From F23-B02 sp946405205 (GTDB lineage: Bacteria > Bacillota > Clostridia > Oscillospirales > Oscillospiraceae): DNA of 64,000 nucleotides. The number at the start of each line of letters is the position of its first letter. Within the stretch, counting starts at the first letter, position 1. Of this stretch, positions 41,957-50,686 are shown in pieces. The position numbers were made by a program, and so were the translations under genes. The stretch lies in the NCBI GenBank assembly GCA_946405205.1, contig CAMJGL010000010.1, positions 17,307-81,306 on the forward strand, written 5' to 3'. Below the pieces are notes generated by a model, which searched no databases, was not told the DNA's origin, and worked only from the letters and a program-made list of their open reading frames with translations.

Positions 41957-42191
41957 ATGAACCCTCCCATGATTTTTATAAAAATATTACTTAGTCACAT
42001 AGTTTGTTTGTCTTTTGTCAGTGTAACACATAATGTCAAAATAGTAAAGAAGAAATGACAAGTTTTCCAAATATTTTTTAACAAATTTTCAAGAGTTTGT
42101 TTCTGTTGCCCAAAACGGGGCGTTTTTGCCCCAGCCAACGACAGTTTTTTCAGTATTGTACACGTTTCTTGTTAACATATTATACATAAAT
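41957..42191 (-). promoter_or_regulatory. AT-rich upstream region of the coiled-coil gene with candidate promoter
   Basis: On the minus strand TTTACT (42043-42048), 17 bases and TACACT (42020-42025). The start codon is preceded by GGGAGG. The rest of this gap is AT-rich and shows no coding potential or clear RNA element. Confidence 0.45.
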
Positions 42192-42234
42192 AACCCCGAC
42201 AATTGTGAATAATTTGTGAACAATTGTCGGGGTT
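42192..42234. terminator. hairpin after the ABC permease gene
   Basis: AACCCCGACAATTG and CAATTGTCGGGGTT form a 14-bp stem with a 15-base loop. The U-tract on the minus strand is interrupted, so it is a moderate terminator. Confidence 0.7.
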
Positions 42235-42281
42235 CTGTCAAACATTTTCGCTCCGGACGGAGCCGGTATGCTCAGCGGCCG

Positions 42282-43877
42282 TTACAGGTTCTCAAACCGC
42301 TTGGAGTCTTTCCCGCGCAGGCAGCTCCGGAGCAGCAGGCTCAGAGCCAGCAGCAGCACCGACGCAAGCGCCATGACGAGCGCGGCATGAACGCCGTTTT
42401 TCAGCAGCAAATAGCCGCCGAAGCAGAGCGCGGCTATAAGGGCGTAGTCGAGCAGCATGCTTATCAAGACTGCGGATCCGCTTTTGACCGCCTGCGACTC
42501 AGTCGTCCAGTTGAGGTTGGGGTGACGGATATTGGCGATGAGCCCCATCTGCGCCATGACGAGCAGGAGCAGCGGGGAAAAAACCGCCGCCGCCAGAGTG
42601 ATTAGCGCCCCGGGACGCAGGACATATACCGCAGCCGCCATAAGGATGATAAGCGGGGGGATATAGATAACAAGGCTGAATCTTAGCTTCGTGCCCAGCA
42701 CCTCGGCGGTGCTCACGGGCATGGAGCGGATGATCCAGAGGCTCTTTCCCTCGAGCGACACGGAGGAGCTTGTGGGCAGGACCATGCCCGCCATCGCGGC
42801 TCCGAAAACGACCACAAGGCACATGGCGAGCTCCTCATAGCCCGCGAGCATAGCCATGATCTGCCGCACATCCTCCTTATATATCACAAGGAACACCGCG
42901 CCGGCGATGATGAACACCGCGCCAAGGCCGTTATTTATAATGCAGGTGGAGCTGGAGAAGAAGCGCGAAGCCTCGCGCTTGAACAGGGCGGAGCTCCTGG
43001 AGGAAACGCGCTGGCCCTTGTCCGTGTACTTTATCTTCGCGCTGCCGCGCTTGGCGGTGGCGGTCTTTATGAAGGTGCGCGAGAGCACGGCGTATACAAT
43101 TATAAAAGGTACCGTCAGCAGTACTGCCGACAGGAGCAGGCTGACCACGCTGCCGCCGGCGGCCGCTGTGCCTATCCACCTGAGCACCGTGATGCCGCCC
43201 AGGGTATCGGCAAGGCCCATGCTGCTCATCAGCACGTTTTCCACGATGCTGCTGAGCTGACTGTAGAAGTATAAGTATCCGCCGAGGAAGGCGAGCGACA
43301 GGATAGTCTCAAACAGCGTTTTTCTGCGCATTTTGGAGGCCAGCAGGCTGAGCAGCCAGCCGAAAAGCGCGGACACGGCCAGCGCAAACAGGCTGAGCGC
43401 AAGAAAAACAAGGATAAAGAATATCAGAGTCTTTGCGGAAAACGGCGCGCATTTGAACCACATTATAAGCGCCGGCACGGCAATGATGAGCCCGAATATC
43501 AGGTTCAGGCCCAGCAGGAGCAGCATGCGGCTGGCAAGTATGGCCGAGGGCGGGATGGGCATGGACAGCAGCAGATCGTTGTCCTTTGCCTCGTAAAGCT
43601 GACTTTTCGCCGTGAACACGCTGAACACCACCATCAGGGCAAAGGACAGTATCAGCGCCATCAGGAAGTACAGCCACGCGAGATCCATGTTATACAGCGG
43701 CTCGGCCAGCACGGAGAACACCATGCCGAACATCCAGCAGAAAATGCCGATGACATACACCATCAGCAGGGCATAGAGTATCATCTTTACCTTGCCGGGC
43801 TTTTTGCCCCTTTTCGAGCCGCCCGAGAGCCAGTTGAGCATCGAGGCCAGCTTGACCTTCATAAGAGCCTTAAACAT
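42282..43877 (-). CDS. ABC-2-type transporter permease
   Basis: The 531-residue protein has about ten to twelve membrane helices in two blocks, separated by a cytoplasmic stretch (about 270-310) rich in Lys and Arg. It is a fused or large permease of the EcsB/YtrC-like type that would pair with the ATPase encoded directly upstream. The start at 43877 follows GGAGGG and overlaps the ATPase gene by eight bases. The substrate is unknown; the regulator-ATPase-permease order is typical for drug, peptide or lipid exporters. Confidence 0.85.
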   Translation of the reverse strand: MFKALMKVKLASMLNWLSGGSKRGKKPGKVKMILYALLMVYVIGIFCWMFGMVFSVLAEPLYNMDLAWLYFLMALILSFALMVVFSVFTAKSQLYEAKDNDLLLSMPIPPSAILASRMLLLLGLNLIFGLIIAVPALIMWFKCAPFSAKTLIFFILVFLALSLFALAVSALFGWLLSLLASKMRRKTLFETILSLAFLGGYLYFYSQLSSIVENVLMSSMGLADTLGGITVLRWIGTAAAGGSVVSLLLSAVLLTVPFIIVYAVLSRTFIKTATAKRGSAKIKYTDKGQRVSSRSSALFKREASRFFSSSTCIINNGLGAVFIIAGAVFLVIYKEDVRQIMAMLAGYEELAMCLVVVFGAAMAGMVLPTSSSVSLEGKSLWIIRSMPVSTAEVLGTKLRFSLVIYIPPLIILMAAAVYVLRPGALITLAAAVFSPLLLLVMAQMGLIANIRHPNLNWTTESQAVKSGSAVLISMLLDYALIAALCFGGYLLLKNGVHAALVMALASVLLLALSLLLRSCLRGKDSKRFENL

Positions 43878-44583
43878 TGTCGCCCTCCAGTTCGAGGAAC
43901 ACGGCCTCAAGCGAGGTATCGCCTTTGACGGTCTCCATATCGCCGCTGGTGACGAGCTTGCCGTTTTTTATGATGGCGACCTTGTCGCAGAGCTTTTCCG
44001 CGACCTCGAGCACATGGGTGGAGAAGAAGATGGCGCCGCCCTTGTCGCAGTGCTCGCGCATCATGGTCTTTAAGGTGTGGGAAGCGACGGGGTCAAGGCC
44101 GACGAAGGGCTCATCCATGATTATGAGCTTCGGCTCGTGGATCCACGCCGCGATGATGGCAAGCTTCTGCTTCATGCCGTGGGAGTATGCCGACACAGGC
44201 TGCGCAAGATCCTCGGTGAGGCCGAAAACATCGGCGTACCTGCGTATGCGCTCCTCGCGGTCGGCCTTGCCCACGCCGTAGATATCCGCCACGAAATTCA
44301 GGTATTTCACGCCGGAAAGATAGTCGTACAGCTCCGGGTTATCGGGTATGTAGGCGATGACCTTTTTGCACTCGAGCGGCTTTTCCTTTACCGACATGCC
44401 GTCGATGAAAATATCGCCGCCGTCAAACTGCAGTATCCCGCAGGCCGCCTTGATGGTCGTGGTCTTGCCCGCACCGTTATGGCCGATGAAAGCGTAGATA
44501 TCGCCCGCCGCGACCTCAAGGCTCAGGTCGTCCACCACGGCCTTGCCGTCGTAGCATTTTGTGAAGTTCCGGATTTTCAGCAT
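43870..44583 (-). CDS. ABC transporter ATP-binding protein
   Basis: The 237-residue ATPase has Walker A GHNGAGKTT, signature YSHGMKQKL, Walker B (LIIMDEPFVGLDP) and His loop (FFSTHVLEVAE). The signature's SHGMKQ rather than SGGQ matches EcsA/YtrB-like exporters. It abuts the HTH regulator gene (stop and start share position 44583) and overlaps the permease gene. Confidence 0.93.
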   Translation of the reverse strand: MLKIRNFTKCYDGKAVVDDLSLEVAAGDIYAFIGHNGAGKTTTIKAACGILQFDGGDIFIDGMSVKEKPLECKKVIAYIPDNPELYDYLSGVKYLNFVADIYGVGKADREERIRRYADVFGLTEDLAQPVSAYSHGMKQKLAIIAAWIHEPKLIIMDEPFVGLDPVASHTLKTMMREHCDKGGAIFFSTHVLEVAEKLCDKVAIIKNGKLVTSGDMETVKGDTSLEAVFLELEGDNV

Positions 44584-45080
44584 TATTGTTCCTCCTGTAT
44601 CGGTGAAGATATCACCGTGATCTTTCTCGGCTTGCGCACGCCGTCGGGCTTTCTGCCCATGTACCTTGCCGCAAGCTCGCTCATATCCTTATAAAATGAC
44701 GCGTATTCCTCGTCCGACAGCATCAGCGCCATCATGGAAAAGCCCAGCATATCCCGCATGGGGTCGGGATCCTCCCCCTCGAAATACCGGCTGAACTCCG
44801 CCGTAAGGCCCAGCAGCCCCTGCATCACGGCGGCAGAGCCGGGGTCCTCGATGCGGTTTTTGCGCAGCTTATAGCGCCGCTCGGTCGCACCGCGCTTTTT
44901 CTGCTCGGACTTGACCTCTATCCAGCCGTCGGCCTCAAGCGCTTTTATGTGCCTGTAAAGGCTCGCGGTCGGAATATCGCACAGCTCGGCGGATATCTCC
45001 GCCGCGGTGCCGTCGCCGTGGTATATCAGGTATTCGAGGATGCGCAGCCTCGCCGTGTTCATCACGGTCGTGACCTCCAC
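44583..45080 (-). CDS. winged-helix transcriptional regulator of the ABC operon
   Basis: The protein of about 165 residues has an ArsR/PadR-like winged helix (residues about 7-70: 'AAEISAELCDIPTASLYRHI', then a wing with 'EQKKRGATERRYKL') and a helical C-terminal half that may bind effector or dimerise. Starts further upstream (45113, 45143) lie within or before the promoter and so cannot be used. GTG at 45080 follows AGGGAGG with eight-base spacing. A perfect 11-bp inverted repeat covers the -10, so it probably represses its own ABC operon. Confidence 0.82.
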   Translation of the reverse strand: MEVTTVMNTARLRILEYLIYHGDGTAAEISAELCDIPTASLYRHIKALEADGWIEVKSEQKKRGATERRYKLRKNRIEDPGSAAVMQGLLGLTAEFSRYFEGEDPDPMRDMLGFSMMALMLSDEEYASFYKDMSELAARYMGRKPDGVRKPRKITVISSPIQEEQ

Positions 45081-45097
45081 CGCGTCCACCTCCCTGC

Positions 45098-45143
45098 GAT
45101 TATTCTCAATCATGAGAATAATCCAAAGCCGATCATTTGTCAA
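45098..45143 (-). promoter_or_regulatory. promoter with palindromic operator of the HTH-ABC operon
   Basis: On the minus strand TTGACA (45138-45143), 17 bases and TATTCT (45115-45120). The inverted repeat GATTATTCTCA / TGAGAATAATC (45098-45123, four-base spacer) covers the -10 and start site. This is a textbook layout for a repressor operator. Confidence 0.8.
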
Positions 45144-45150
45144 GGAAAAA

Positions 45151-46029
45151 TCAAAGATTTTTTAATTCATCGATATAGTCCCCGGCGTAGGCGGCAAAGC
45201 ACGCCGCCGCGGGGGACATGACCTCCCGCTCAGGAAGGATGACGCATATATCCACCTTTTCCGGCGGTTCGAGCGGGATGCAGACCGTTCCCTCGCCCAG
45301 CTCCTCGCTTATCACCCTGTTGACCAGCGCGATGCCGAGACCCGCCTTGACCATGCTCCACGCGACAAAGCTGTCGGGTGTGGAAAAGCTTATGTTGGGC
45401 TTTATCCCGCGGCTTGAAAAGCAGTGGGAGTTATCCGTCTCCCGCCCATTATAGATCTCGATATACGGCTCCCTCCCGAAGATCTCCGCCGAAACGCTTT
45501 TTTCGCCCGCCAGCGGGTGGTTCAGCGGCAGCAGGGCGACAAGGTCGTCCTCCCTGACTCTCAAACTGCGAAACGGCCCCTCCCTGCGGCTTATGACCGC
45601 AAAGTCCAGCTCCCGCTCCGCCATTTTCTCCGCCAGCTCGCAGCTCGTTCCGGAGCATATCTCGGCGCTTATCCCCGGGTACCGCTCGTGAAAGCCGCTG
45701 ATGACCTTTGTCAGCCACGGATAGTATTTGACATAGGAGGCGCCCACGGCGATACTGCCGACGTCCAGCCCGCAGAGCTTGCGCGCCGTCTGCTCATAGC
45801 GCTCGCCCCAGTAGGCAAGCTCCTTCACCGCCGGCAGCAGAGCCTCGCCCTCGCGGCTGAGGCTCACGCCCTTTCTGCCGCGCCGCAGTATGGGAAAGCC
45901 CGCCGCCGTCTCCATGGCTTCCACCGCCCGGCTTATGCCCGACGGGGTATAGCCCAGCTCCTCAGCCGCCGCCGACATACTTCCGTTTTTCAATATGCTC
46001 AGCAGTATCCTGCATTTTTCGGTATCCAT
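45151..46029 (-). CDS. LysR-family transcriptional regulator
   Basis: The 292-residue protein has an N-terminal winged HTH (1-60: 'MSAAAEELGYTPSGISRAVE', then 'LFxR'-type 'PILRRGRKGVSLS') and a periplasmic-binding-like effector domain (about 90-290). It is divergent from the EamA transporter gene, and LysR regulators usually control the divergent neighbour. The effector is unknown. Confidence 0.9.
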   Translation of the reverse strand: MDTEKCRILLSILKNGSMSAAAEELGYTPSGISRAVEAMETAAGFPILRRGRKGVSLSREGEALLPAVKELAYWGERYEQTARKLCGLDVGSIAVGASYVKYYPWLTKVISGFHERYPGISAEICSGTSCELAEKMAERELDFAVISRREGPFRSLRVREDDLVALLPLNHPLAGEKSVSAEIFGREPYIEIYNGRETDNSHCFSSRGIKPNISFSTPDSFVAWSMVKAGLGIALVNRVISEELGEGTVCIPLEPPEKVDICVILPEREVMSPAAACFAAYAGDYIDELKNL

Positions 46030-46042
46030 TATCGCTCCTTAC

Positions 46043-46108
46043 TTGACTAATCGTCAATTGCAATTTGATTTATTCTCGCTTTACTCAAATTTACAACAGT
46101 ATTATACT
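46043..46108 (+). promoter_or_regulatory. EamA promoter with candidate LysR box
   Basis: TTTACT (46080-46085), 17 bases and TATACT (46103-46108) upstream of the EamA gene. TTGAC-N5-GTCAA (46043-46057) fits the T-N11-A dyad of LysR sites and lies between the divergent genes. Confidence 0.6.
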
Positions 46109-46140
46109 CATGTCAATGCTAAATGAGAGGGGTGCACGGT

Positions 46141-47007
46141 ATGAGCCGCAGACAGGCGGAGCTGCTGCTGGCGGCGGTCATTCTGACCCGCAGCACGGGA
46201 TATCTTTTCAGCAAGGCGGGCATTGAGAGCCTCGGCGTTTTCAATCTTCTGGCGGCAAGGTTCCTGCTGGCCTTTGCCCTGCTGGCAATAATTTTTTTCA
46301 GGAAATTCAAAGATGTGAAGCCCTGCGATATCCTGCGGGGCGCGGTCCTCGGCGGGGTGTTCGCGCTCGTCATGGCGCTTGAGCTTATCGCGCTGAAGAC
46401 GACCGACACCTCCACGGCCTCGTTTCTGGAAAACACCGCGATCATATTCGTCCCGCTCATCGAGGCGTGGCTCCTGCGCAGGGCTCCTGAAAGGACCGCG
46501 CTTATAAGCGCCGCGGCGGCTGTTGCGGGCGTTGCCCTGCTGACGCTCGGCAGCGGAGGCTTCGGCTTCACTGCCGGCGAGCTGTACTGCCTGTGCGCCG
46601 CGCTGCTGTACGCGCTGGCGATAATAATCACCGACCGCTTTTCCCGCAGGGGCGACGGGCTCATGATAGGCGTCATGCAGGTGGGATTCATCGGCATATA
46701 CGCCCTTGCCGCCTCGTTCATATTTGAAGTGCCGCGTCTTCCCTCGGGCGGGAGCGAGTGGGGCGTGATACTTGCGCTTGCAATAGTCTGCACCTGCGTC
46801 GGCTTCACCTTCCAGCCCGTTGCTCAGGCTCATCTCAGCAGCGAGTGCGCGGGGCTTTTCTGTGCGCTCAGCCCCGTCTTCGCCTCGCTCCTTGGGGTCG
46901 TGTTTCTGGGCGAAGCGGTGACGCTTCAGGGCGTGTTCGGCGCGGCTCTCATACTGTTCAGCCTGTACATCCCACATATATTTGCCCGAAAAGCAGCCGT
47001 CACATGA
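46141..47007 (+). CDS. EamA-family (DMT) transporter
   Basis: The 288-residue protein has ten membrane helices in two EamA repeats (about 5-135 and 145-285), typical of drug/metabolite exporters of amino acids or related compounds. ATG at 46141 follows AGAGGGG; an in-frame ATG at 46123 overlaps that site. It is probably controlled by the divergent LysR protein. A terminator overlaps its stop codon. Confidence 0.88.
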   Translation: MSRRQAELLLAAVILTRSTGYLFSKAGIESLGVFNLLAARFLLAFALLAIIFFRKFKDVKPCDILRGAVLGGVFALVMALELIALKTTDTSTASFLENTAIIFVPLIEAWLLRRAPERTALISAAAAVAGVALLTLGSGGFGFTAGELYCLCAALLYALAIIITDRFSRRGDGLMIGVMQVGFIGIYALAASFIFEVPRLPSGGSEWGVILALAIVCTCVGFTFQPVAQAHLSSECAGLFCALSPVFASLLGVVFLGEAVTLQGVFGAALILFSLYIPHIFARKAAVT

Positions 47008-47018
47008 CGGCTGCTTTT
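46989..47018 (+). terminator. terminator of the EamA gene
   Basis: AAAAGCAGCCGTCA and TGACGGCTGCTTTT; the stop codon lies in the loop region. Confidence 0.85.
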
Positions 47019-47024
47019 GACATT

Positions 47025-47335
47025 CATGCGGACGAGCAATGCTCGCCCCTACAAACTGTGGTTTATTGCAATCTTTCATTTAAACAGTGGTAATATATCG
47101 AAAAACTCCGCAGGATATTTTCGGGCTGTCGCAAAAGCGATATGCTTCATTTTTAATGCGAATTGGCCGTGCGCCGAGCACCGGACGAGCAATGCTCGCC
47201 CCTACGGTCTGCTATTCTTCGCAGAACGATCATTCAGACATTGCAATCTCCGAAAACCTCAGCAGGACATGATCGGGCTGTTGCAATAACGATACCTTAT
47301 ATTTTCAATGCGGATCGCCATCCGGAGGGGAGCAA
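47025..47335. repeat. dispersed mosaic repeat locus R4
   Basis: Two unit B copies (about 47030 and 47183) alternate with degenerate unit C words (TCGGGCTGTCGCAAAAGCG) and TTAATGCGAATTGGCCG. Unit A is absent. No coding sequence is supported; the htrA-like gene begins about 95 bp later. Confidence 0.75.
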
Positions 47336-47429
47336 GAGTTTATAGAATTTTTCTTGTTTGTTCATGCCTTTGTCATAAAGTTCGTGTATTATATCCCTGC
47401 AAGCAAGATCACGGCTTTCGGAGGCCCAT

Positions 47430-48797
47430 ATGGAAGACAATAAAGACAAAAGATCTGAAAATAACGCGGGTCATCCGGAAATCGACGGGGAATACCACTT
47501 CGTAAGGCCCGAAAGGAAGCTGTACGAGGATGCGGAGTTCGTCCCGCAGGACGAGACCGACGAGATCCCGCAGTACTATGTCCCCAGCGAGAAAAAGCCT
47601 AAGGAGAAAAAGACCGAGGCTCATAACGGCAGGACCCTCAAACTCATCTGTCTTTGTCTCGTGTGCGCCCTTGTGGGCGGGCTCGTGGGCGGCTTCGTAT
47701 CATGGAGCGCGCTGAAGAGCCATCTGCCCGCCGCAAGCTCCGACAAGCCTCTCGTTTCATCCTCCGAGATAAAAAACGTCAGCAGCGACACGGCGACCGC
47801 GAACGATATCTACAGCGTCGGCTGCCGCCAGACCGTCGGCGTATCGCTTGAGATCACATCGTCCAACATTTTCGGTCAGACCAGCTCCAGCGCCGTCGCC
47901 GGTACGGGCTTTATCATCACCTCGGACGGCTATATCATGACCAATTACCATGTCATCGAGCCTGCCTGCATTAACAATTACAAGATAACCGTTCTTTTCA
48001 AGGACGGCACCTCATACGAAGCCTCGGTCGCGGGCTTTGAGGAGGACAGCGACGTTGCGGTCCTGAAGATCGACGCCAATGACCTCAGCCCCGTTTCCAT
48101 CGGCAACAGCGACAATATCGCCGTGGGCGACAGCGTTTTCGCCATCGGCCATCCCCTCGGGGAGCTGGACTTTTCCATGACGAGCGGCCGCGTGAGCGCG
48201 CTTGACCGCAGCATCACCGCCGACAGGAACAGCGCTCCCATCAATATGTTCCAGTTCGACGCGGCCATAAACTCCGGCAACTCCGGAGGCCCCGTCTTCA
48301 ACGAAAGCGGCGAGGTCATCGGCATCGCCACCGCCAAGGTCGGCTCCTCGGGAGTCGAGGGACTGGGCTTTGCGATACCCATCAACGACGCCGCCGACAT
48401 CGCAAACGAGCTCATCACCAAGGGCTACGTCAGCGGCAAGGCCTACCTCGGCGTGAACATCGACAACCGATACACCTCGGTCTACGCACAGTATTACGAT
48501 CTGCCCGAGGGCGCGTATGTGTATAACGTCGAATCCGGAAGCTGCGCGGAAAAGTGCGGACTGGCGGCAGGCGATATAATCACGCAGATGGGCGACGAGC
48601 CCATCGGCAGCTACTCCGACCTCAGCACTGCAATAAAGCAGTTCAAATCCGGCGAGAGCACCGAGATCGTCGTGTACCGCACGAATGAGTATGTCACCCT
48701 GACCGTCACCTTTGACGAATCCAGGCCCAACACAGGCTCCAACGGAGTCAACGAATTCGGGCTGTCCAGCCACCCGCAGACCGGTGCAGCGGGCTGA
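47430..48797 (+). CDS. HtrA/DegP-type membrane-anchored serine protease
   Basis: The 455-residue protein has a charged cytoplasmic N-terminus of about 70 residues, one membrane helix (about 73-95), a trypsin-like domain (about 130-325) and a PDZ domain (about 340-430). The catalytic triad is His in 'MTNYHVIEPA', Asp in 'EEDSDVAVLKI' and Ser in 'NSGNSGGPVFN'. HtrA proteases clear misfolded exported proteins and respond to envelope stress. The Ser/Asn-rich tail after the PDZ is short. The start follows CGGAGG. Confidence 0.93.
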   Translation: MEDNKDKRSENNAGHPEIDGEYHFVRPERKLYEDAEFVPQDETDEIPQYYVPSEKKPKEKKTEAHNGRTLKLICLCLVCALVGGLVGGFVSWSALKSHLPAASSDKPLVSSSEIKNVSSDTATANDIYSVGCRQTVGVSLEITSSNIFGQTSSSAVAGTGFIITSDGYIMTNYHVIEPACINNYKITVLFKDGTSYEASVAGFEEDSDVAVLKIDANDLSPVSIGNSDNIAVGDSVFAIGHPLGELDFSMTSGRVSALDRSITADRNSAPINMFQFDAAINSGNSGGPVFNESGEVIGIATAKVGSSGVEGLGFAIPINDAADIANELITKGYVSGKAYLGVNIDNRYTSVYAQYYDLPEGAYVYNVESGSCAEKCGLAAGDIITQMGDEPIGSYSDLSTAIKQFKSGESTEIVVYRTNEYVTLTVTFDESRPNTGSNGVNEFGLSSHPQTGAAG

Positions 48798-48876
48798 TAA
48801 ACACGCTATGTTTCTTCTCCTTTAGTCCGGCGGACTCCCTACCGCCTGACATATATCCTCTCTATTTCTCCAAAAC

Positions 48877-48911
48877 AAAAGGCCGCGGCTAAGCCGCGGT
48901 CTTTTGTTTTT
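48877..48911. terminator. bidirectional terminator between the HtrA and lipid kinase genes
   Basis: AAAAGGCCGCGGCT and AGCCGCGGTCTTTT with flanking A and T tracts. Confidence 0.88.
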
Positions 48912-48938
48912 TTCATATCTTTACTTACAGAGGCGGCC

Positions 48939-49847
48939 TTACTGCACCGGAGGCGCGAAGTTGAGCGCGCGCGGCACGATCTCGATCGTGAACTTATTTT
49001 CGTAGATTATCTCGCCGTCGAGCGAATAGGCAAAGCCCTCGGGCGCCTCCACCTCGACGAGCTTCGCCTGACGGTAGAGTATGACGTCCTTAAAGTCCTC
49101 GCGGTCGAGGTGCTCGCCGTTTATGTAGGGCGTGAGTATCTTCACGAAGCGCAGGCGGGATATGGGCTTTGCAAGGCAGACCTCCATGAGCCCGTCGTCG
49201 AGCTTTGCGCGGGGCGCGCATTTGAAGGAGCCGCCCACATACTGGCCGTTTGCGACGGTGCACAGCAGAAGCTCGCCCTCGGGGTTTATTACCTCGCCGT
49301 CAGCCTTGACGGTGCAGCGGTTTTTCATGCTCTTTATAAGCGCCTTTACGATGCCCTTGGTGTAGGAATTCTTGCTACCGTGGCCGGTTTTGGCCCTGTC
49401 CTCGTTGACGGTGATGGCAACGGTCGTATCGAAGCCGAAGTTCGTGACGTTGATGCTGTAGCGCTCGCCGACCTTGAGGACGTCGATCTTCTCGGCCTTG
49501 CCGCGGATGAGCTTTGACACGTCCGCGAAGGCCTCCTTGCCGCCGTAGCACTTGACAAAGTCGTTGCCGCTGCCGCAGGGGTAGCAGGAGACGGACACGT
49601 TCTCAACGCCCACCGCCGGAGAGAACACCTCGTTTATGGTGCCGTCGCCGCCGCAGGCGATAAAGCGCAGCTCCTCGCCCTGCCGCTCGGCTATGGTCGC
49701 CTTCACGAACTCCGTCGCGTCGCCCACGGCCTTGGTTATGTATATCTCGCAGTCGTCCTTCTCGGGGAGCGTATCTATCTGCGCCCTGAGCCTCTCCTCC
49801 GTGCCGCCCGCTCCGGCAAGAGGGTTAACAACAAAGATATATTTCAT
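48939..49847 (-). CDS. diacylglycerol kinase family lipid kinase (DagK/YegS-like)
   Basis: The 302-residue protein has the nucleotide-binding opening 'MKYIFVVNPLAGAGGTE', the catalytic GGDGTINEV loop and 'CGSGNDFVK'. It phosphorylates diacylglycerol or a related lipid for phospholipid turnover. A substrate-binding beta domain follows (about 125-300). It is divergent from the YhhN gene. Start supported by GGGAGG. Confidence 0.92.
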   Translation of the reverse strand: MKYIFVVNPLAGAGGTEERLRAQIDTLPEKDDCEIYITKAVGDATEFVKATIAERQGEELRFIACGGDGTINEVFSPAVGVENVSVSCYPCGSGNDFVKCYGGKEAFADVSKLIRGKAEKIDVLKVGERYSINVTNFGFDTTVAITVNEDRAKTGHGSKNSYTKGIVKALIKSMKNRCTVKADGEVINPEGELLLCTVANGQYVGGSFKCAPRAKLDDGLMEVCLAKPISRLRFVKILTPYINGEHLDREDFKDVILYRQAKLVEVEAPEGFAYSLDGEIIYENKFTIEIVPRALNFAPPVQ

Positions 49848-49922
49848 GCTTTTTCCTCCCGTTATTTATTTTTTTTTGATTTTATCACATTCTGCGCCGT
49901 TTTTCCACAGAAAATGTTGCGG

Positions 49923-49951
49923 TTGAAATAATATGCAGTATATGGTATTAT
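49923..49951 (+). promoter_or_regulatory. promoter of the YhhN-family gene
   Basis: TTGAAA (49923-49928), 17 bases and TATTAT (49946-49951). Confidence 0.65.
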
Positions 49952-49981
49952 ACATACAATATAATATATGGGAGAGATCAC

Positions 49982-50638
49982 ATGAAATATTTGTTCCTCG
50001 CAATTTTCATTGTTTCGAGCACCATCCACCTGTACGCAAGCTACAAGAGCAACTCCAGGCTCCGCGCTCAGACCAAGGGCATCCTCCTGCTGGCGCTGCT
50101 GGGCTGGTACTGCTTCAGCGTGAATGACCCGCTGCCCATCGTCATCGCCGCCATTCTCACGAGTTGGCTGGGCGACGTGCTGCTCATCCCCAAGGGCGTC
50201 AAGTGGTTCTCGGCCGGCGGCATAAGCTTCCTCATTTCCCACGTTTGCTTCGCCGCCGCCTACGCGTATCACGTCGACTTCGCCTCCGTACCGCTCTGGG
50301 TCATCATTGCCGCGGCCGCCGCGTATATCGCCGTCACCGCGCTCGTCTTCCGCGGGCTCAGGCCGTATCTGCCGAAAAAGCTCTTCTATCCCATGGCGGG
50401 ATATCTCCTCGCAAACAGCGCAATGAACTGCTTCGCGCTGTATCAGCTCGTTTCCCTGCCCTGCCTCGCAACGGCGGTCACGTTCATCGGCGCGGTGCTG
50501 TTCTTCGTATCCGACTCCACCCTGTTCTACGTCAGGTTCAAAAAGGACGGACGCCTCAAAACGCACTTCGTCGTCATGCTCACCTACATACTCGCCGAGT
50601 TCCTCATTGTCGAGGGCTTCGTGCTTCTGGCAATGTGA
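49982..50638 (+). CDS. YhhN family protein (lysoplasmalogenase-like)
   Basis: The 218-residue, eight-helix protein matches the YhhN/TMEM86 family, whose characterised members hydrolyse lysoplasmalogen vinyl ethers. Two conserved acidic sites are visible ('LTSWLGDVLLIPKGVKWF' and 'FFVSDSTLFYVRF'). Plasmalogens are common in anaerobic clostridia, so the activity is plausible. The start follows GGGAGAG. Confidence 0.87.
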   Translation: MKYLFLAIFIVSSTIHLYASYKSNSRLRAQTKGILLLALLGWYCFSVNDPLPIVIAAILTSWLGDVLLIPKGVKWFSAGGISFLISHVCFAAAYAYHVDFASVPLWVIIAAAAAYIAVTALVFRGLRPYLPKKLFYPMAGYLLANSAMNCFALYQLVSLPCLATAVTFIGAVLFFVSDSTLFYVRFKKDGRLKTHFVVMLTYILAEFLIVEGFVLLAM

Positions 50639-50649
50639 AGATCAAAAGC

Positions 50650-50681
50650 AAAAACCGCAGACGCTTTGTCTGCGGTTTTTT
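50650..50681. terminator. bidirectional terminator between the YhhN and SGNH lipoprotein genes
   Basis: AAAAACCGCAGAC and GTCTGCGGTTTTTT. Confidence 0.88.
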
Positions 50682-50686
50682 CATAT

